NCBI GenBank assembly: GCA_937930025.1
Contig: CALGJW010000268.1
Location: forward strand, 1 to 35,723
Length of the DNA stretch: 35,723 bases
From: an uncultured Saprospiraceae bacterium
GTDB lineage: Bacteria; Bacteroidota; Bacteroidia; Chitinophagales; Saprospiraceae
Reading direction: 5' to 3'
Shown here: one piece after another, positions 23,829 to 32,479 of the stretch
How the letters are laid out: the number at the start of each line of letters is the position of its first letter
How positions within the stretch are numbered: position 1 is the first letter of the stretch
The notes under the pieces: model-generated
What the model saw: the letters and a program-made list of their open reading frames with translations, nothing else
Database searches by the model: none
Told to the model about the DNA's origin: nothing
Position numbers and translations under genes: made by a program

Positions 23829-25694
23829 ATGTTTCCAGAATATGATGTGATAGTGGTCGGTGCAGGTCATGCAGGTTGTGAAGCGGCAGTTGGTGCTGCG
23901 AACATGGGTTCTAAAGTTATGTTAGTGACCATGAATATGAATACCATTGCTCAAATGTCCTGTAATCCTGCCATGGGCGGAGTAGCCAAAGGGCAAATCG
24001 TACGAGAAGTAGATGCCTTAGGAGGCTATTCTGGATTAGTATCTGATGCTTCCATGGTACAATTTCGAATGTTGAATAGATCCAAAGGGCCGGCGATGTG
24101 GAGTCCTAGAACGCAGAACGATAGAATGCTGTTCGCATCAAAATGGAGAGAATTATTGGAAGCACACCACAACATCGACTTCTGGCAAGAAATGGTCAAA
24201 GGAATAATCGTTGAAGACGGAAGAGCCCTGGGTGTTGTTACGGGAATGGGAATTGAAATTAGAGCTAAGTCTGTTGTACTTACCAATGGAACTTTTCTAA
24301 ATGGAATTATTCATATTGGAGAAAAGCAATTCGGAGGAGGCCGAGCGGGTGAAAAAGCGGCCACAGGAATCACAGAGCAGTTGGTGGAGCTAGGTTTTGA
24401 ATCAGGAAGGATGAAAACAGGAACGCCACCACGTGTCGATGGGCGATCTTTGAATTATGACAAAATGGAAATCCAAGAAGGGGATTCTAACCCAGCACGT
24501 TTTTCCTATACTGAGACTAAGTTGCCAGAAAAGCAATTGAATTGTCATATTACTTTTACCAATTCTGCCGTACATGAAGTGCTTAAAGAGGGTTTTGATC
24601 GCAGCCCCATGTTCAATGGAAGGATTCGTGGAATCGGCCCAAGGTACTGCCCAAGTATCGAAGACAAAATTGATCGATTTGCGGATAGAGATAAGCATCA
24701 GTTGTTCGTAGAACCAGAAGGCTGGACAACTTGCGAAATATATGTGAATGGGTTTTCTTCTTCTTTGCCGGAGGATGTTCAATACAAAGCGATGAAACTA
24801 ATTCCCGGTTTTGAAAATGCTAAAATGTTTCGACCTGGTTATGCGATAGAATATGATTTTTTCCAACCAACACAGTTGTCGCCGAACCTCGAAACAAAGT
24901 TGGTTTCCGGACTCTTCTTCGCAGGACAAATTAATGGGACCACAGGATATGAAGAAGCAGCATGTCAAGGATTAATGGCAGGAGTGAATGCCCATCTTTT
25001 TGTAAATGAAAAAGATCCTTTTATTCTGAAAAGATCAGAGGCATATATTGGCGTTCTCGTTGATGACCTAGTAAACAAAGGCACAAAGGAACCTTATAGG
25101 ATGTTTACTTCTCGAGCGGAATATCGAATTTTGTTGAGGCAAGATAATGCGGACATAAGACTGACTAGAAAAATTGCAGCGGCTGGAATGACTGGCTTGG
25201 AGAAAAGAATTGAACGCATAGAAGAAAAAGAAAAACAGGCGGCAACCATTCGAAAATATTTTGAAACAAGTTCTGTCGAACCAGCGGAAGTAAAAAGCTA
25301 TTTCGAGTCAATAAAATCAACTCCATTAAACCAAAAAGTAAAGTTGAAAACCGTTTTAAGTAGACCTTTTGTAAGTATAAGTGGATTGGAAAATGAAATA
25401 GAAAGTCTTAAAGAGTTTAATACTCAATTTGATCGAGAGTCCATTGAGATTGCCGAAATAGATCTTAAATATGAAGGGTATATCAAAAAGGAGCAGCAAA
25501 TGGTTGAGAAGTTGAATCGATTAGAATCCGTGGCCATAAAAGCAGATTTTGAATATAATAAATTGAAGGGATTGTCCTTAGAGGCAAGAGAAAAACTGAC
25601 GGAGATTAAGCCTTTGTCAATTGGACAGGCAAGCAGAATCAGCGGTGTTACGCCATCGGATATCTCGGTCTTGTTGGTCTATATGGGCCGTTAG
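23829..25694 (+). CDS. mnmG: tRNA uridine-5-carboxymethylaminomethyl(34) synthesis enzyme MnmG
   Basis: 621 residues, close to the family norm (629 in E. coli). With MnmE it installs cmnm5U at the wobble position of several tRNAs, using FAD and a folate. The dinucleotide-binding [12 protein letters not shown] is at 9-20; [21 protein letters not shown] with its conserved CNPA cysteine follows at about 46. [12 protein letters not shown] and [10 protein letters not shown] are family signatures, and the C-terminal helical domain (about 540-621) binds MnmE and tRNA. The ATG at 23829 is preferred over an out-of-frame ATG four bases earlier. The gene runs into the convergent M48-like gene so that the two stop codons overlap (TTAG at 25691-25694). 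Confidence 0.96.
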   Translation: MFPEYDVIVVGAGHAGCEAAVGAANMGSKVMLVTMNMNTIAQMSCNPAMGGVAKGQIVREVDALGGYSGLVSDASMVQFRMLNRSKGPAMWSPRTQNDRMLFASKWRELLEAHHNIDFWQEMVKGIIVEDGRALGVVTGMGIEIRAKSVVLTNGTFLNGIIHIGEKQFGGGRAGEKAATGITEQLVELGFESGRMKTGTPPRVDGRSLNYDKMEIQEGDSNPARFSYTETKLPEKQLNCHITFTNSAVHEVLKEGFDRSPMFNGRIRGIGPRYCPSIEDKIDRFADRDKHQLFVEPEGWTTCEIYVNGFSSSLPEDVQYKAMKLIPGFENAKMFRPGYAIEYDFFQPTQLSPNLETKLVSGLFFAGQINGTTGYEEAACQGLMAGVNAHLFVNEKDPFILKRSEAYIGVLVDDLVNKGTKEPYRMFTSRAEYRILLRQDNADIRLTRKIAAAGMTGLEKRIERIEEKEKQAATIRKYFETSSVEPAEVKSYFESIKSTPLNQKVKLKTVLSRPFVSISGLENEIESLKEFNTQFDRESIEIAEIDLKYEGYIKKEQQMVEKLNRLESVAIKADFEYNKLKGLSLEAREKLTEIKPLSIGQASRISGVTPSDISVLLVYMGR

Positions 25695-26521
25695 AGGTAA
25701 TCAAGCACTTGGGATTGATAAGAACCATTCGTGGTTCTATTTCCACAGTTATTTAAGGATGGAAAATTTCGAATATTTTCAATTCTACCGGGATAGGATT
25801 TTTGAGCAATCCAATTATTCGAATTCCCTTGGTCGATTGATTGAATACAATTTTCCAAAGCGTTTTCAAAAAATGCCGATGAATCACAAACATGTTTAAT
25901 TGTCAATTTATCTATTTCGAAAAGTTGATAATCTTCATAGGTAATTTCAAAAAAACTAATCAACAAGTCCTGTCTGTTTAATCCTCCTTTCGTACTTCCG
26001 AGTTCTAATAAGTCAATAAAATCCTCTGCTACATACTGCTCCGCAAGTTCTTCTAACATTATTTTTTCTTGCATCAAGGTAAGTTCGAATGACATTAATG
26101 AGTAAAGTTCAGCTTCGTTTTTCAATAATCGCAACATGCCTTCACTGATATAAAAATCACCTCCGGGGAAACAAAAACTTTGTGGGGTATTTGAAGCTAA
26201 AATGCGAACCCTCCATTGTTTGTTTTGATTCCAACGATTATCTGATGGACTTCTTCGATCTCGATGATAAAAAAAACTTGCTTGATCAAAATAAGCTTGA
26301 ATAAATTTGAAAAGTGTTTCGTTTTCGGCCCCTGCGGAAGATCTCAATGGGTATATGTCTGGTTGGGTCAATAGCGCCAATTCCAACCTTTTACCCAACA
26401 ATTCTCGTTGGTTTTTTGATAACTCTTCTAAGACAAAGGGCGCTTCCAAAGCAGGTCTTTGGCAAGCCGCTAAAAACAACATAAAAAAGAACAGCATATA
26501 AAAATGCAGCTTCATATTCAT
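25691..26521 (-). CDS. Lipoprotein with degenerate M48 peptidase-like domain
   Basis: 276 residues. The start [20 protein letters not shown] is a lipoprotein signal with lipobox Cys20. Residues about 108-150 follow the M48 metallopeptidase pattern: [20 protein letters not shown] corresponds to the NAFALPGG-hydrophobic-GLL stretch, and [16 protein letters not shown] corresponds to the helix that normally reads DELAaVLAHElgH. Here the HExxH zinc motif has become FELTL at 145-149: the glutamate is kept and both histidines are lost, so peptidase activity is not expected. It may be a structural or chaperone-like relative of BepA/YfgC-type envelope proteins; that is inference. The rest is unfamiliar. 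The ATG start gives the signal peptide directly. It shares overlapping stop codons with convergent mnmG. Confidence 0.65.
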   Translation of the reverse strand: MNMKLHFYMLFFFMLFLAACQRPALEAPFVLEELSKNQRELLGKRLELALLTQPDIYPLRSSAGAENETLFKFIQAYFDQASFFYHRDRRSPSDNRWNQNKQWRVRILASNTPQSFCFPGGDFYISEGMLRLLKNEAELYSLMSFELTLMQEKIMLEELAEQYVAEDFIDLLELGSTKGGLNRQDLLISFFEITYEDYQLFEIDKLTIKHVCDSSAFFENALENCIQSIDQGNSNNWIAQKSYPGRIENIRNFPSLNNCGNRTTNGSYQSQVLDYL

Positions 26522-26614
26522 GGCTTAGTTCACAGTCAAAAAAATCCAAAGTAAAATAAGTTACTGCTTTGGAATAGAAAAAACATTAGATAAAAACCCA
26601 ATACGTTTTGTATT

Positions 26615-26646
26615 AAAAAAAGGCCTCCCAACAGAGTTGGGAGGCC
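26615..26646 (-). terminator. Strong rho-independent terminator
   Basis: An 11-bp perfect GC-rich stem (GGCCTCCCAAC against GTTGGGAGGCC) with a 3-nt loop. On the minus strand it is followed by seven T residues (26615-26621). It lies 86 nt after the stop of the acyl-CoA synthetase gene ending at 26733 and ends that transcript before the lipoprotein gene. Confidence 0.92.
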
Positions 26647-26732
26647 GTAAAATGTTTTTTGTTTTGCTTGGTATTTAACCTGAGATAAAGGTAGCAATTG
26701 TTTTGCAACTCTCAGAAATTCAGGCTTTTCAC

Positions 26733-28556
26733 TTATGCATTATAGATTGCACTTATGTCTGCAGCGCATTTTTCTCGAATCACACGGCGCTTTAGCTTTA
26801 ATGTTGGAGTTAATTCTCCATCCGACCCATCTGTTTTTACAGGCTCCCAAGCGCTATTTAGTAGTTTGAACTTTTTAACTTGTTCTATATGGCTAAAATC
26901 AGGATTCATCTCATCCACCACTTGCTGATACCTGGCAATCACTTTAGGATCATTCAATACGGCCCCCATATCGCTATGGTCCACATTGTTTTCTTTGCAC
27001 CAACTCTCTAAAGCTTCCTTTGCTGGAATGATTAGTGCGGAAACAAATTTTTGTTTATCTCCAACGACCATTGCTTGTTCGACTAAAAAATTTTCTTTCA
27101 GCTTGCTTTCAATCGGAGCTGGAGCAACATATTTTCCTCCAGAAGTTTTAAGTAATTCTTTTTTACGATCGGTAATTTTCAGAAATGAGGTGCCATCAGA
27201 TCCTTGAACAAACTTTCCAATGTCCCCAGTACAAAACCATTTTTCTCCATTAATTTCTTTAAATACTTCTGCAGTTTTTTCGGGCATATTATAATAGCCC
27301 ATCATAATATTTGGTCCTCTCGCTAATATTTCTCCTTCGTCGTCTTTATATGAACCATCAGAAGCATCAATCTTTAAAGTAACATTTTTCAAAGCCGGTC
27401 CAACGGTTCCCAACATGGCCCCTGTGCTAGTATATTGATTTATGGCGAGACCTGGACTTGTTTCTGTAAGACCGTATCCTTCTCGAATAGGTATTCCCGC
27501 GGCAGAAAAAACTTGAGCCATTTTTGCAGGACAAGGAGCGGCTCCGGTAAGTATGCCAACGATGTTACCTCCAAGCGCATCTCGCCATTTGGAAAAGATC
27601 AGCTTGTCGGCTATTCCTCTTTTAATTTTTGCTAAACCAGAATAGGAAGAGGCATAGGTATAGTCAGACGTCATCCCTAATGCCCAGAAAAACAATTTTT
27701 TCTTTACACCTGTAAGAGCAAGTCCCTTGTTATAAATTTTTTCATACACTTTTTCTAAAAGCCTGGGTACGGTAGTGAAAAAATGTGGCCTTATAGCCTG
27801 TAAATCTCCTGTCTCTCCACCCAAATTATCAGTTCCGGTGAATACGATATTAATTCCCAAGTACACATATGCATAAGAAGCACATCGTTCAAAAATATGG
27901 CAAAGGGGCAAAAAACTAAGTACGGTTTTGCCGGCATTGATAGGCATGATTTCTCGAACCGATGTAACATTACTCACTATATTATTATGAGAAAGCATCA
28001 CCCCTTTTGGGTTTCCTGTGGTTCCCGAAGTATAGATTAATGTTGCTAGATCTTCTGGTTTACAATCTGCCATCCTTTTTTCAACTTCCTCTTGGCCATC
28101 TTCAGAAAACATCTCTTCCCAATGTGGTCTTCCTCCTTGTTTGTCCAGCGTGTAAATACCTTTTAGGTTTGGTAAGTTAGCCTTAGCCGCTTCTACTTTG
28201 TCATAAAGGTCTTGACCACCAACAAAGGCATACTTTACCTCAGCATCATTAAAAATGTATTCATATTCTCTAGGAGAAATAGTTGGATAAACAGGAACGT
28301 TTATCAATCCTGCTTGGCAAATGCCAATATCCATGATTGTCCATTCAGCTCTGTTAGCGTAAACAGCAACGGCGACTTTATCTCCAGGTTGTAGGCCTAG
28401 CTTGATCAAGCCTCTACTTACCTTGTTGGCGCGGGTAATAATTTCATCTGTAGAATAATAGACCCATTTACCATCTTTTTTATGGCCGATGGCTTTTGCT
28501 TGTGGGTAATTTTCCTTTTGATAGTGTATAAAATCAAATAGTCTCTTTGGTTCCAT
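26733..28556 (-). CDS. Long-chain fatty-acid--CoA ligase (AMP-forming), copy 1
   Basis: 607 residues. The AMP-binding motif IYTSGTTGNPKGVMLSH is at about 174-190, REGYGLTETSPG near the middle of the chain, the adenylate motif WFCTGDIGKF, and the hinge DRKKELLKTSGGKYVAP. The C-terminal domain ends with PTLKLKRRVI, carrying the likely catalytic lysine. The enzyme activates fatty acids with ATP and CoA in the cytoplasm or at the inner membrane, for beta-oxidation or lipid synthesis. It is closest to the FadD15/FACL group by length and motif style. The paralogue lies 52 bp upstream on the same strand, so the two may form an operon. Confidence 0.93.
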   Translation of the reverse strand: MEPKRLFDFIHYQKENYPQAKAIGHKKDGKWVYYSTDEIITRANKVSRGLIKLGLQPGDKVAVAVYANRAEWTIMDIGICQAGLINVPVYPTISPREYEYIFNDAEVKYAFVGGQDLYDKVEAAKANLPNLKGIYTLDKQGGRPHWEEMFSEDGQEEVEKRMADCKPEDLATLIYTSGTTGNPKGVMLSHNNIVSNVTSVREIMPINAGKTVLSFLPLCHIFERCASYAYVYLGINIVFTGTDNLGGETGDLQAIRPHFFTTVPRLLEKVYEKIYNKGLALTGVKKKLFFWALGMTSDYTYASSYSGLAKIKRGIADKLIFSKWRDALGGNIVGILTGAAPCPAKMAQVFSAAGIPIREGYGLTETSPGLAINQYTSTGAMLGTVGPALKNVTLKIDASDGSYKDDEGEILARGPNIMMGYYNMPEKTAEVFKEINGEKWFCTGDIGKFVQGSDGTSFLKITDRKKELLKTSGGKYVAPAPIESKLKENFLVEQAMVVGDKQKFVSALIIPAKEALESWCKENNVDHSDMGAVLNDPKVIARYQQVVDEMNPDFSHIEQVKKFKLLNSAWEPVKTDGSDGELTPTLKLKRRVIREKCAADISAIYNA

Positions 28557-28608
28557 TACTTATGGTTTAGTACAATGCATAAGGTAAGAAATAACTTTCA
28601 GCATTGAT

Positions 28609-30414
28609 TTATTTTGGCACGAAATTATCCTTGGCAGAAAACAAGGCGTCAATTTCTTTAGGATATTTTTCGCGTATAAATTTTCTAATGAGCTTTAAAG
28701 TTGGGCCATATTCTCCGGTGGCGACACTCCATTCTTCGTGTAATAAGTAGAAGCGACGTACCTTCTCCTCTTTGCTTAGCTGCGTATTTAGTTTTTTTAT
28801 TATTTCTCCGAAAAGCTGTTGAACCTTTGGATTTAGGACCATGAATTGAGGGCCTGTCCAGTGAACTTCGTTTTCTTTGCACCATCTTTCGAGCTGAACA
28901 AAGTTGGGTATAATTAGTGAACCAGGGTAAGGTTTCCCAGACCCAAGAACCATACATTGACTAATAAAAATACTTGATTTGAGTGTATTCTCTACATGGT
29001 AGGGAGCTACATATTTTCCTGTAGTCGTTTTAAAAATATCTTTTTTACGCCCCGTGATTTGTAAGAAATGTTTGTGAACAAACTTTCCAGTATCGCCAGT
29101 TGAAAACCAACCCTCTTTGTCAATTACCTGGGCTGTGATATCGGCCCTATTGTAATATCCCATCATAACATTAGGTCCTTTTACAATTATTTCTCCTTCG
29201 CCATTTTCATTAGGGTCTTTAATTTTAATTTCAACCCCAGGAATTGGCAAACCAACGGTTCCAAAACGATGACCTCCCGGTTCAAAGCGATTAAAGGAAA
29301 CCACTGGGCTGGTTTCGGTTAGCCCATATCCTTCACGTATCCGAATCCCTGCGGCCGAAAATAGGCGACCTAGTCTTGGTTGTAATGGTGCTGCTCCTAC
29401 GACAACTCCTCGAACATTTCCGCCAATTAAATTTCTCCATTGTCTGTAAATAAATAGATCGGCAAAAGTTCTTTTCAACCAAAAACCAACGGCAAATTTT
29501 CGATTAGGATCATACCTAGAACCTAACTTGAGCGCCCACTTAAGGGCTGCCTGTTTGATTTTGTTACCTTGATTAGCTTCAGTTATTAACCCTTCATGCA
29601 CCCGCTCTAGTAACCTTGGTACTGTTGTAAAATAATGCGGTTTAGTGCTTTGCAAATCTTCAAGAATTGTTTCTATAGAACGGGCATAATGAATAGAGGC
29701 TCCTACAAAAAAATAAGTCAATATTACCATGCGCTCAAAAATATGACTCATAGGAAGATAACTCAGTGTTCTTAATCCTGCGTGAATTGGTAAAAGAACA
29801 GCAGTAGAATTAATATTGCATAGAATATTGTAGTGGCTAAGCATGACTCCTTTGGGATCGCCAGTTGTGCCAGAGGTATATATTATTGTAGCAAGGTCGT
29901 TGGGTTGAACATTTGTTTTTGCTTCCGATAATTTGATTTTCAAGATTTCAGTAGGGGCTAGTTGCAATTTTTGCCAAGGTTTATACTTTTTAGATTCTCC
30001 CAAAACAAAAATTTCTGACGTTCTCTTCAATTTCTCACTGACTAAGTTTAGTTTGTCGGCCAAAAAGTCATCAGATGAAAAGAATATGGTAAGATTTGCA
30101 TCTTGAATGATGAAAGCCAGTTGCTTGGTGCTTGAAGTGGCGTGGAGGGGGACAGAAACTGCACCAATCATTTGCAAAGCAAAATCCACAAAGTTCCATG
30201 AAGCTGAACCCAACTGAGAAATGATTCCTACCTTTTGGCCAGGTTGAATTCCTTTCTGCAAAAGACCGAAAGCTAATGTTTCACAATTTTCAATACAGTC
30301 TACCGAAGAAAATGATTTCCATGAGCCACCACCTACCATAGACTTTACTGCAACGCTCTGAGGATAGTTGTTGAGCTGGTAATATGGAATATCAAATAAT
30401 CTGGTTGGAATCAT
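28609..30414 (-). CDS. Long-chain fatty-acid--CoA ligase (AMP-forming), copy 2
   Basis: 601 residues, paralogous to the next gene downstream along its whole length. The ATP-binding motif YTSGTTGDPKGVMLSHYN starts at 179, followed by REGYGLTETSPV, GWFSTGDTGKF and GRKKDIFKTTTGKYVAP; PTLKLIRKFI near the end holds the likely catalytic lysine. Residues differ from copy 1 in the middle (substrate) part, for example FFVGASIHYARS against VYLGINIVFTGT, so the chain-length preference may differ. The ATG start is at 30414, and no exact TAnnTTTG box was found in the 165-bp gap upstream. The actual fatty acid cannot be told from the sequence. Confidence 0.92.
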   Translation of the reverse strand: MIPTRLFDIPYYQLNNYPQSVAVKSMVGGGSWKSFSSVDCIENCETLAFGLLQKGIQPGQKVGIISQLGSASWNFVDFALQMIGAVSVPLHATSSTKQLAFIIQDANLTIFFSSDDFLADKLNLVSEKLKRTSEIFVLGESKKYKPWQKLQLAPTEILKIKLSEAKTNVQPNDLATIIYTSGTTGDPKGVMLSHYNILCNINSTAVLLPIHAGLRTLSYLPMSHIFERMVILTYFFVGASIHYARSIETILEDLQSTKPHYFTTVPRLLERVHEGLITEANQGNKIKQAALKWALKLGSRYDPNRKFAVGFWLKRTFADLFIYRQWRNLIGGNVRGVVVGAAPLQPRLGRLFSAAGIRIREGYGLTETSPVVSFNRFEPGGHRFGTVGLPIPGVEIKIKDPNENGEGEIIVKGPNVMMGYYNRADITAQVIDKEGWFSTGDTGKFVHKHFLQITGRKKDIFKTTTGKYVAPYHVENTLKSSIFISQCMVLGSGKPYPGSLIIPNFVQLERWCKENEVHWTGPQFMVLNPKVQQLFGEIIKKLNTQLSKEEKVRRFYLLHEEWSVATGEYGPTLKLIRKFIREKYPKEIDALFSAKDNFVPK

Positions 30415-30524
30415 TTATACTAGTCAGAAAAGTATTTTCTTTTCTCGCAGCTTAAAATAGGACTATTATTTTAATGTAGGAAATGTATTCTTTTCGAAAA
30501 GGTAAACGGCCCTATTGTTAAATA

Positions 30525-30560
30525 AAAAGAGGTTAACCAAATCAATGATTAACCTCTTTT
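30525..30560. terminator. Rho-independent terminator after the YceI gene
   Basis: A 12-bp perfect inverted repeat (AAAAGAGGTTAA against TTAACCTCTTTT) with a 12-nt loop, 19 nt after the stop of the minus-strand YceI-like gene. A/T runs flank both sides, so it may act in either direction. Confidence 0.82.
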
Positions 30561-30579
30561 GTATTCTTTTAAAGGCGGC

Positions 30580-31260
30580 TTATAGCTTCGCTTCAATATT
30601 AATATTTAAAGCAATGTCGTCAGAGATAAAATCGTCTTTTAAGTTATCAAAAACACTGTTTGATTTAAAGTTTATTCCCCACTCCGTTCGATTGATTTTA
30701 AAAGAAGGAGTCACGGCAATTACTTTATCTCCTACAGTAACTATACTCGCAGGGAAAGTGATGGACTTTTCCTTGTCTTTTATTCTTAGATTTCCTGTAA
30801 CACTGAAGTTAGCATCTGGAACTGTTGTGTTCGGTTCTACATTAGTAATACTAAAAGTTGCGGTTGGATACTTTGTAACATTAAAAAAGTCATCCGCACT
30901 ATCTGCTGCGAGTCCTTTCAGGTGACCTTCTAGTTTGCCTTTGTACTCCCCTTGAAGATCCGTCACTGTCAACGAATTCATATCCATTGTGAATGTGCCA
31001 GCACTCACTTGTCCATTTGTAGTGAATAATGATCCGTTGGAAATTTTGATTGTTCCGGTATGTTGTCCTGCAGGCTTACTACCAACCCATAATACTTGGC
31101 TGTTAGTATTGTCAATGGTATAAGCAGTTGCCTTTCCAGTTGCTTTGGTGACTTCACCTGCAGCGCCAGTAACCGCTTTGTCTCCAGCTGTTTTTTTACA
31201 AGCTGTAAACACAAGACTTAGAGCCAAAATGGCAAATGAAAATTTAGTAAGGTATTTCAT
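30580..31260 (-). CDS. YceI-family lipoprotein
   Basis: 226 residues. The N-terminus MKYLTKFSFAILALSLVFTAC is a lipoprotein signal with lipobox Cys21, followed by a Lys/Ala/Thr-rich linker. Residues about 45-226 show the YceI pattern: YTIDNTNSQVLWVGSKPAGQHTGTI, then beta strands with phrases such as FFNVTKYPTATFSITNVEP and FKINRTEWGINF. YceI proteins are lipocalin-like barrels that bind polyprenoid or other hydrophobic molecules; the ligand here is unknown. It is probably anchored in the envelope. The nearest gene upstream on the strand is the MerR regulator, 58 bp away. Confidence 0.9.
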   Translation of the reverse strand: MKYLTKFSFAILALSLVFTACKKTAGDKAVTGAAGEVTKATGKATAYTIDNTNSQVLWVGSKPAGQHTGTIKISNGSLFTTNGQVSAGTFTMDMNSLTVTDLQGEYKGKLEGHLKGLAADSADDFFNVTKYPTATFSITNVEPNTTVPDANFSVTGNLRIKDKEKSITFPASIVTVGDKVIAVTPSFKINRTEWGINFKSNSVFDNLKDDFISDDIALNINIEAKL

Positions 31261-31318
31261 GAATTAGTTTTTGTTTGAAATTTAAATCTACCACAAAGGA
31301 AAGAAGAATCTTTATTAT

Positions 31319-32203
31319 CTATGAAAGATTTTCTAAATATGTCAAGGTCTCTTGAAGACTTACTAAGGGTTTAACACGATCGCTATGCTTAATGGACTGA
31401 GCCGCCACCTGATAGCCAGAGATTAAAATCTTGCAATCCGTGAAATTTTCTTCCAAATCGCTAACAAATGTAGCAAAGGACTGGTTTGAATAGCTTTCTG
31501 TGATCATTGTATATAAATAATCTGGTTTTCGGATGGCAATAGCATCCTTTAGGTCGTTCAGCGTAATATTTTGACCCAAGTAGATCACTTTATACCCCCT
31601 TGATTGCAATAGATAGCTTAAAAACAGTAAACTAAGTTCTTGAGATTCTCCTTTTGGAAGAAAGATCATAAAGGTTTTGGCTACTTTATTCTTAGTTAGC
31701 CCAAGGGTATCAATTGCGCTTAATATCTTTTGTCGAATAAGGTTGCTCATAAAGTGCTCCTGGACGGGATGAATAGATCCTGTCAACCACAAAACGCTAA
31801 GTTTGTCTAAAAAGGGATAAATCACAGTAAGCATGGTCTCTTCGAAACCCAATTGATTGATATTCGTCCTTACAATTCGATCAAATTTGGTTTCGTCCAT
31901 TTCAATCATTGAAATGGTAAGCGCATCCAATTGAGTATGATGTTCGAAGTTAATCTCAGATAGGGCCCCTACTTTTTCTGCAATTTCCGCCTCGTCCATT
32001 TTGGCGATGTTCGAAATTTTGTGACCATTCTTATTCAACATAGCCACATTCAACAATCGCTTCAGGTCATTGTCTTCATAGTATCTAATGTTGGTCTTGG
32101 ATCTTTTGGGACATAAAATAGCATACCGTTGTTCCCAAATACGAATTGTATGAGCCTTAATGCCGCAAAGTTGTTCTAAGTCACTTATCGAATATACCGC
32201 CAA
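31319..32203 (-). CDS. MerR-family regulator with CarH-like cobalamin-binding-type domain lacking the ligand His
   Basis: 294 residues from a TTG start (the only in-frame option near the motif). The N-terminal winged-helix reads YSISDLEQLCGIKAHTIR and WEQRYAI, typical of MerR proteins of the CarA/CarH/LitR group. Residues about 90-165 form the four-helix bundle, with the conserved W139-x9-E149-H150 pattern kept. Residues about 177-290 are the Rossmann-like B12-binding domain. In CarH this contains an E-x-H-x-x-G motif whose His binds cobalt; here it is ESQELS (186-191), with Gln188 for His and Ser191 for Gly. The protein is probably light- or B12-independent. It diverges from bshA and lies upstream of the YceI gene. 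Targets are not visible. Confidence 0.85.
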   Translation of the reverse strand: MAVYSISDLEQLCGIKAHTIRIWEQRYAILCPKRSKTNIRYYEDNDLKRLLNVAMLNKNGHKISNIAKMDEAEIAEKVGALSEINFEHHTQLDALTISMIEMDETKFDRIVRTNINQLGFEETMLTVIYPFLDKLSVLWLTGSIHPVQEHFMSNLIRQKILSAIDTLGLTKNKVAKTFMIFLPKGESQELSLLFLSYLLQSRGYKVIYLGQNITLNDLKDAIAIRKPDYLYTMITESYSNQSFATFVSDLEENFTDCKILISGYQVAAQSIKHSDRVKPLVSLQETLTYLENLS

Positions 32204-32479
32204 AACACAATCATTAAATATTCAAATGGAAAAGAAAAGCCAAGTATTAAGACCCTTTTATTCGTGAGGAAAACACAAATAACACCATTTTGTTTATGAA
32301 TACCTTGGGGAAGGTTCCACAAAAGTACTAAACATACGCTACTTAAAACCAAATTCTCTTGCCTGAAAGACTATAAATATTCAATATTGCGCAACAGATG
32401 GACAAAAATGCTGTTTGGATATTAGCAATTGTAAATAAGGTCTAAATTCACATTTGATTGAAGAAACACTACGGGAGAT
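32204..32479. other. 276-bp merR-bshA intergenic region with short repeats
   Basis: This is the longest gene-free stretch of the window. It holds no ORF of note. An 11-bp direct repeat, TAAATATTCAA, is at 32215-32225 and 32374-32384. The second copy runs into AATATT-C-AATATT (32376-32388), which is symmetric around one base, and then into the perfect palindrome TTGCGCAA (32387-32394). A MerR protein binding here would be typical of divergent autoregulation, but the region is AT-rich and chance is possible. No exact TAnnTTTG box was seen for either gene. Confidence 0.35.

Noticed and set aside
22184-25694. GH3-family gene and mnmG as one transcript
   Set aside because: The 97-bp gap contains an exact -7 box for mnmG, so separate transcription is at least as likely; no operon is claimed.
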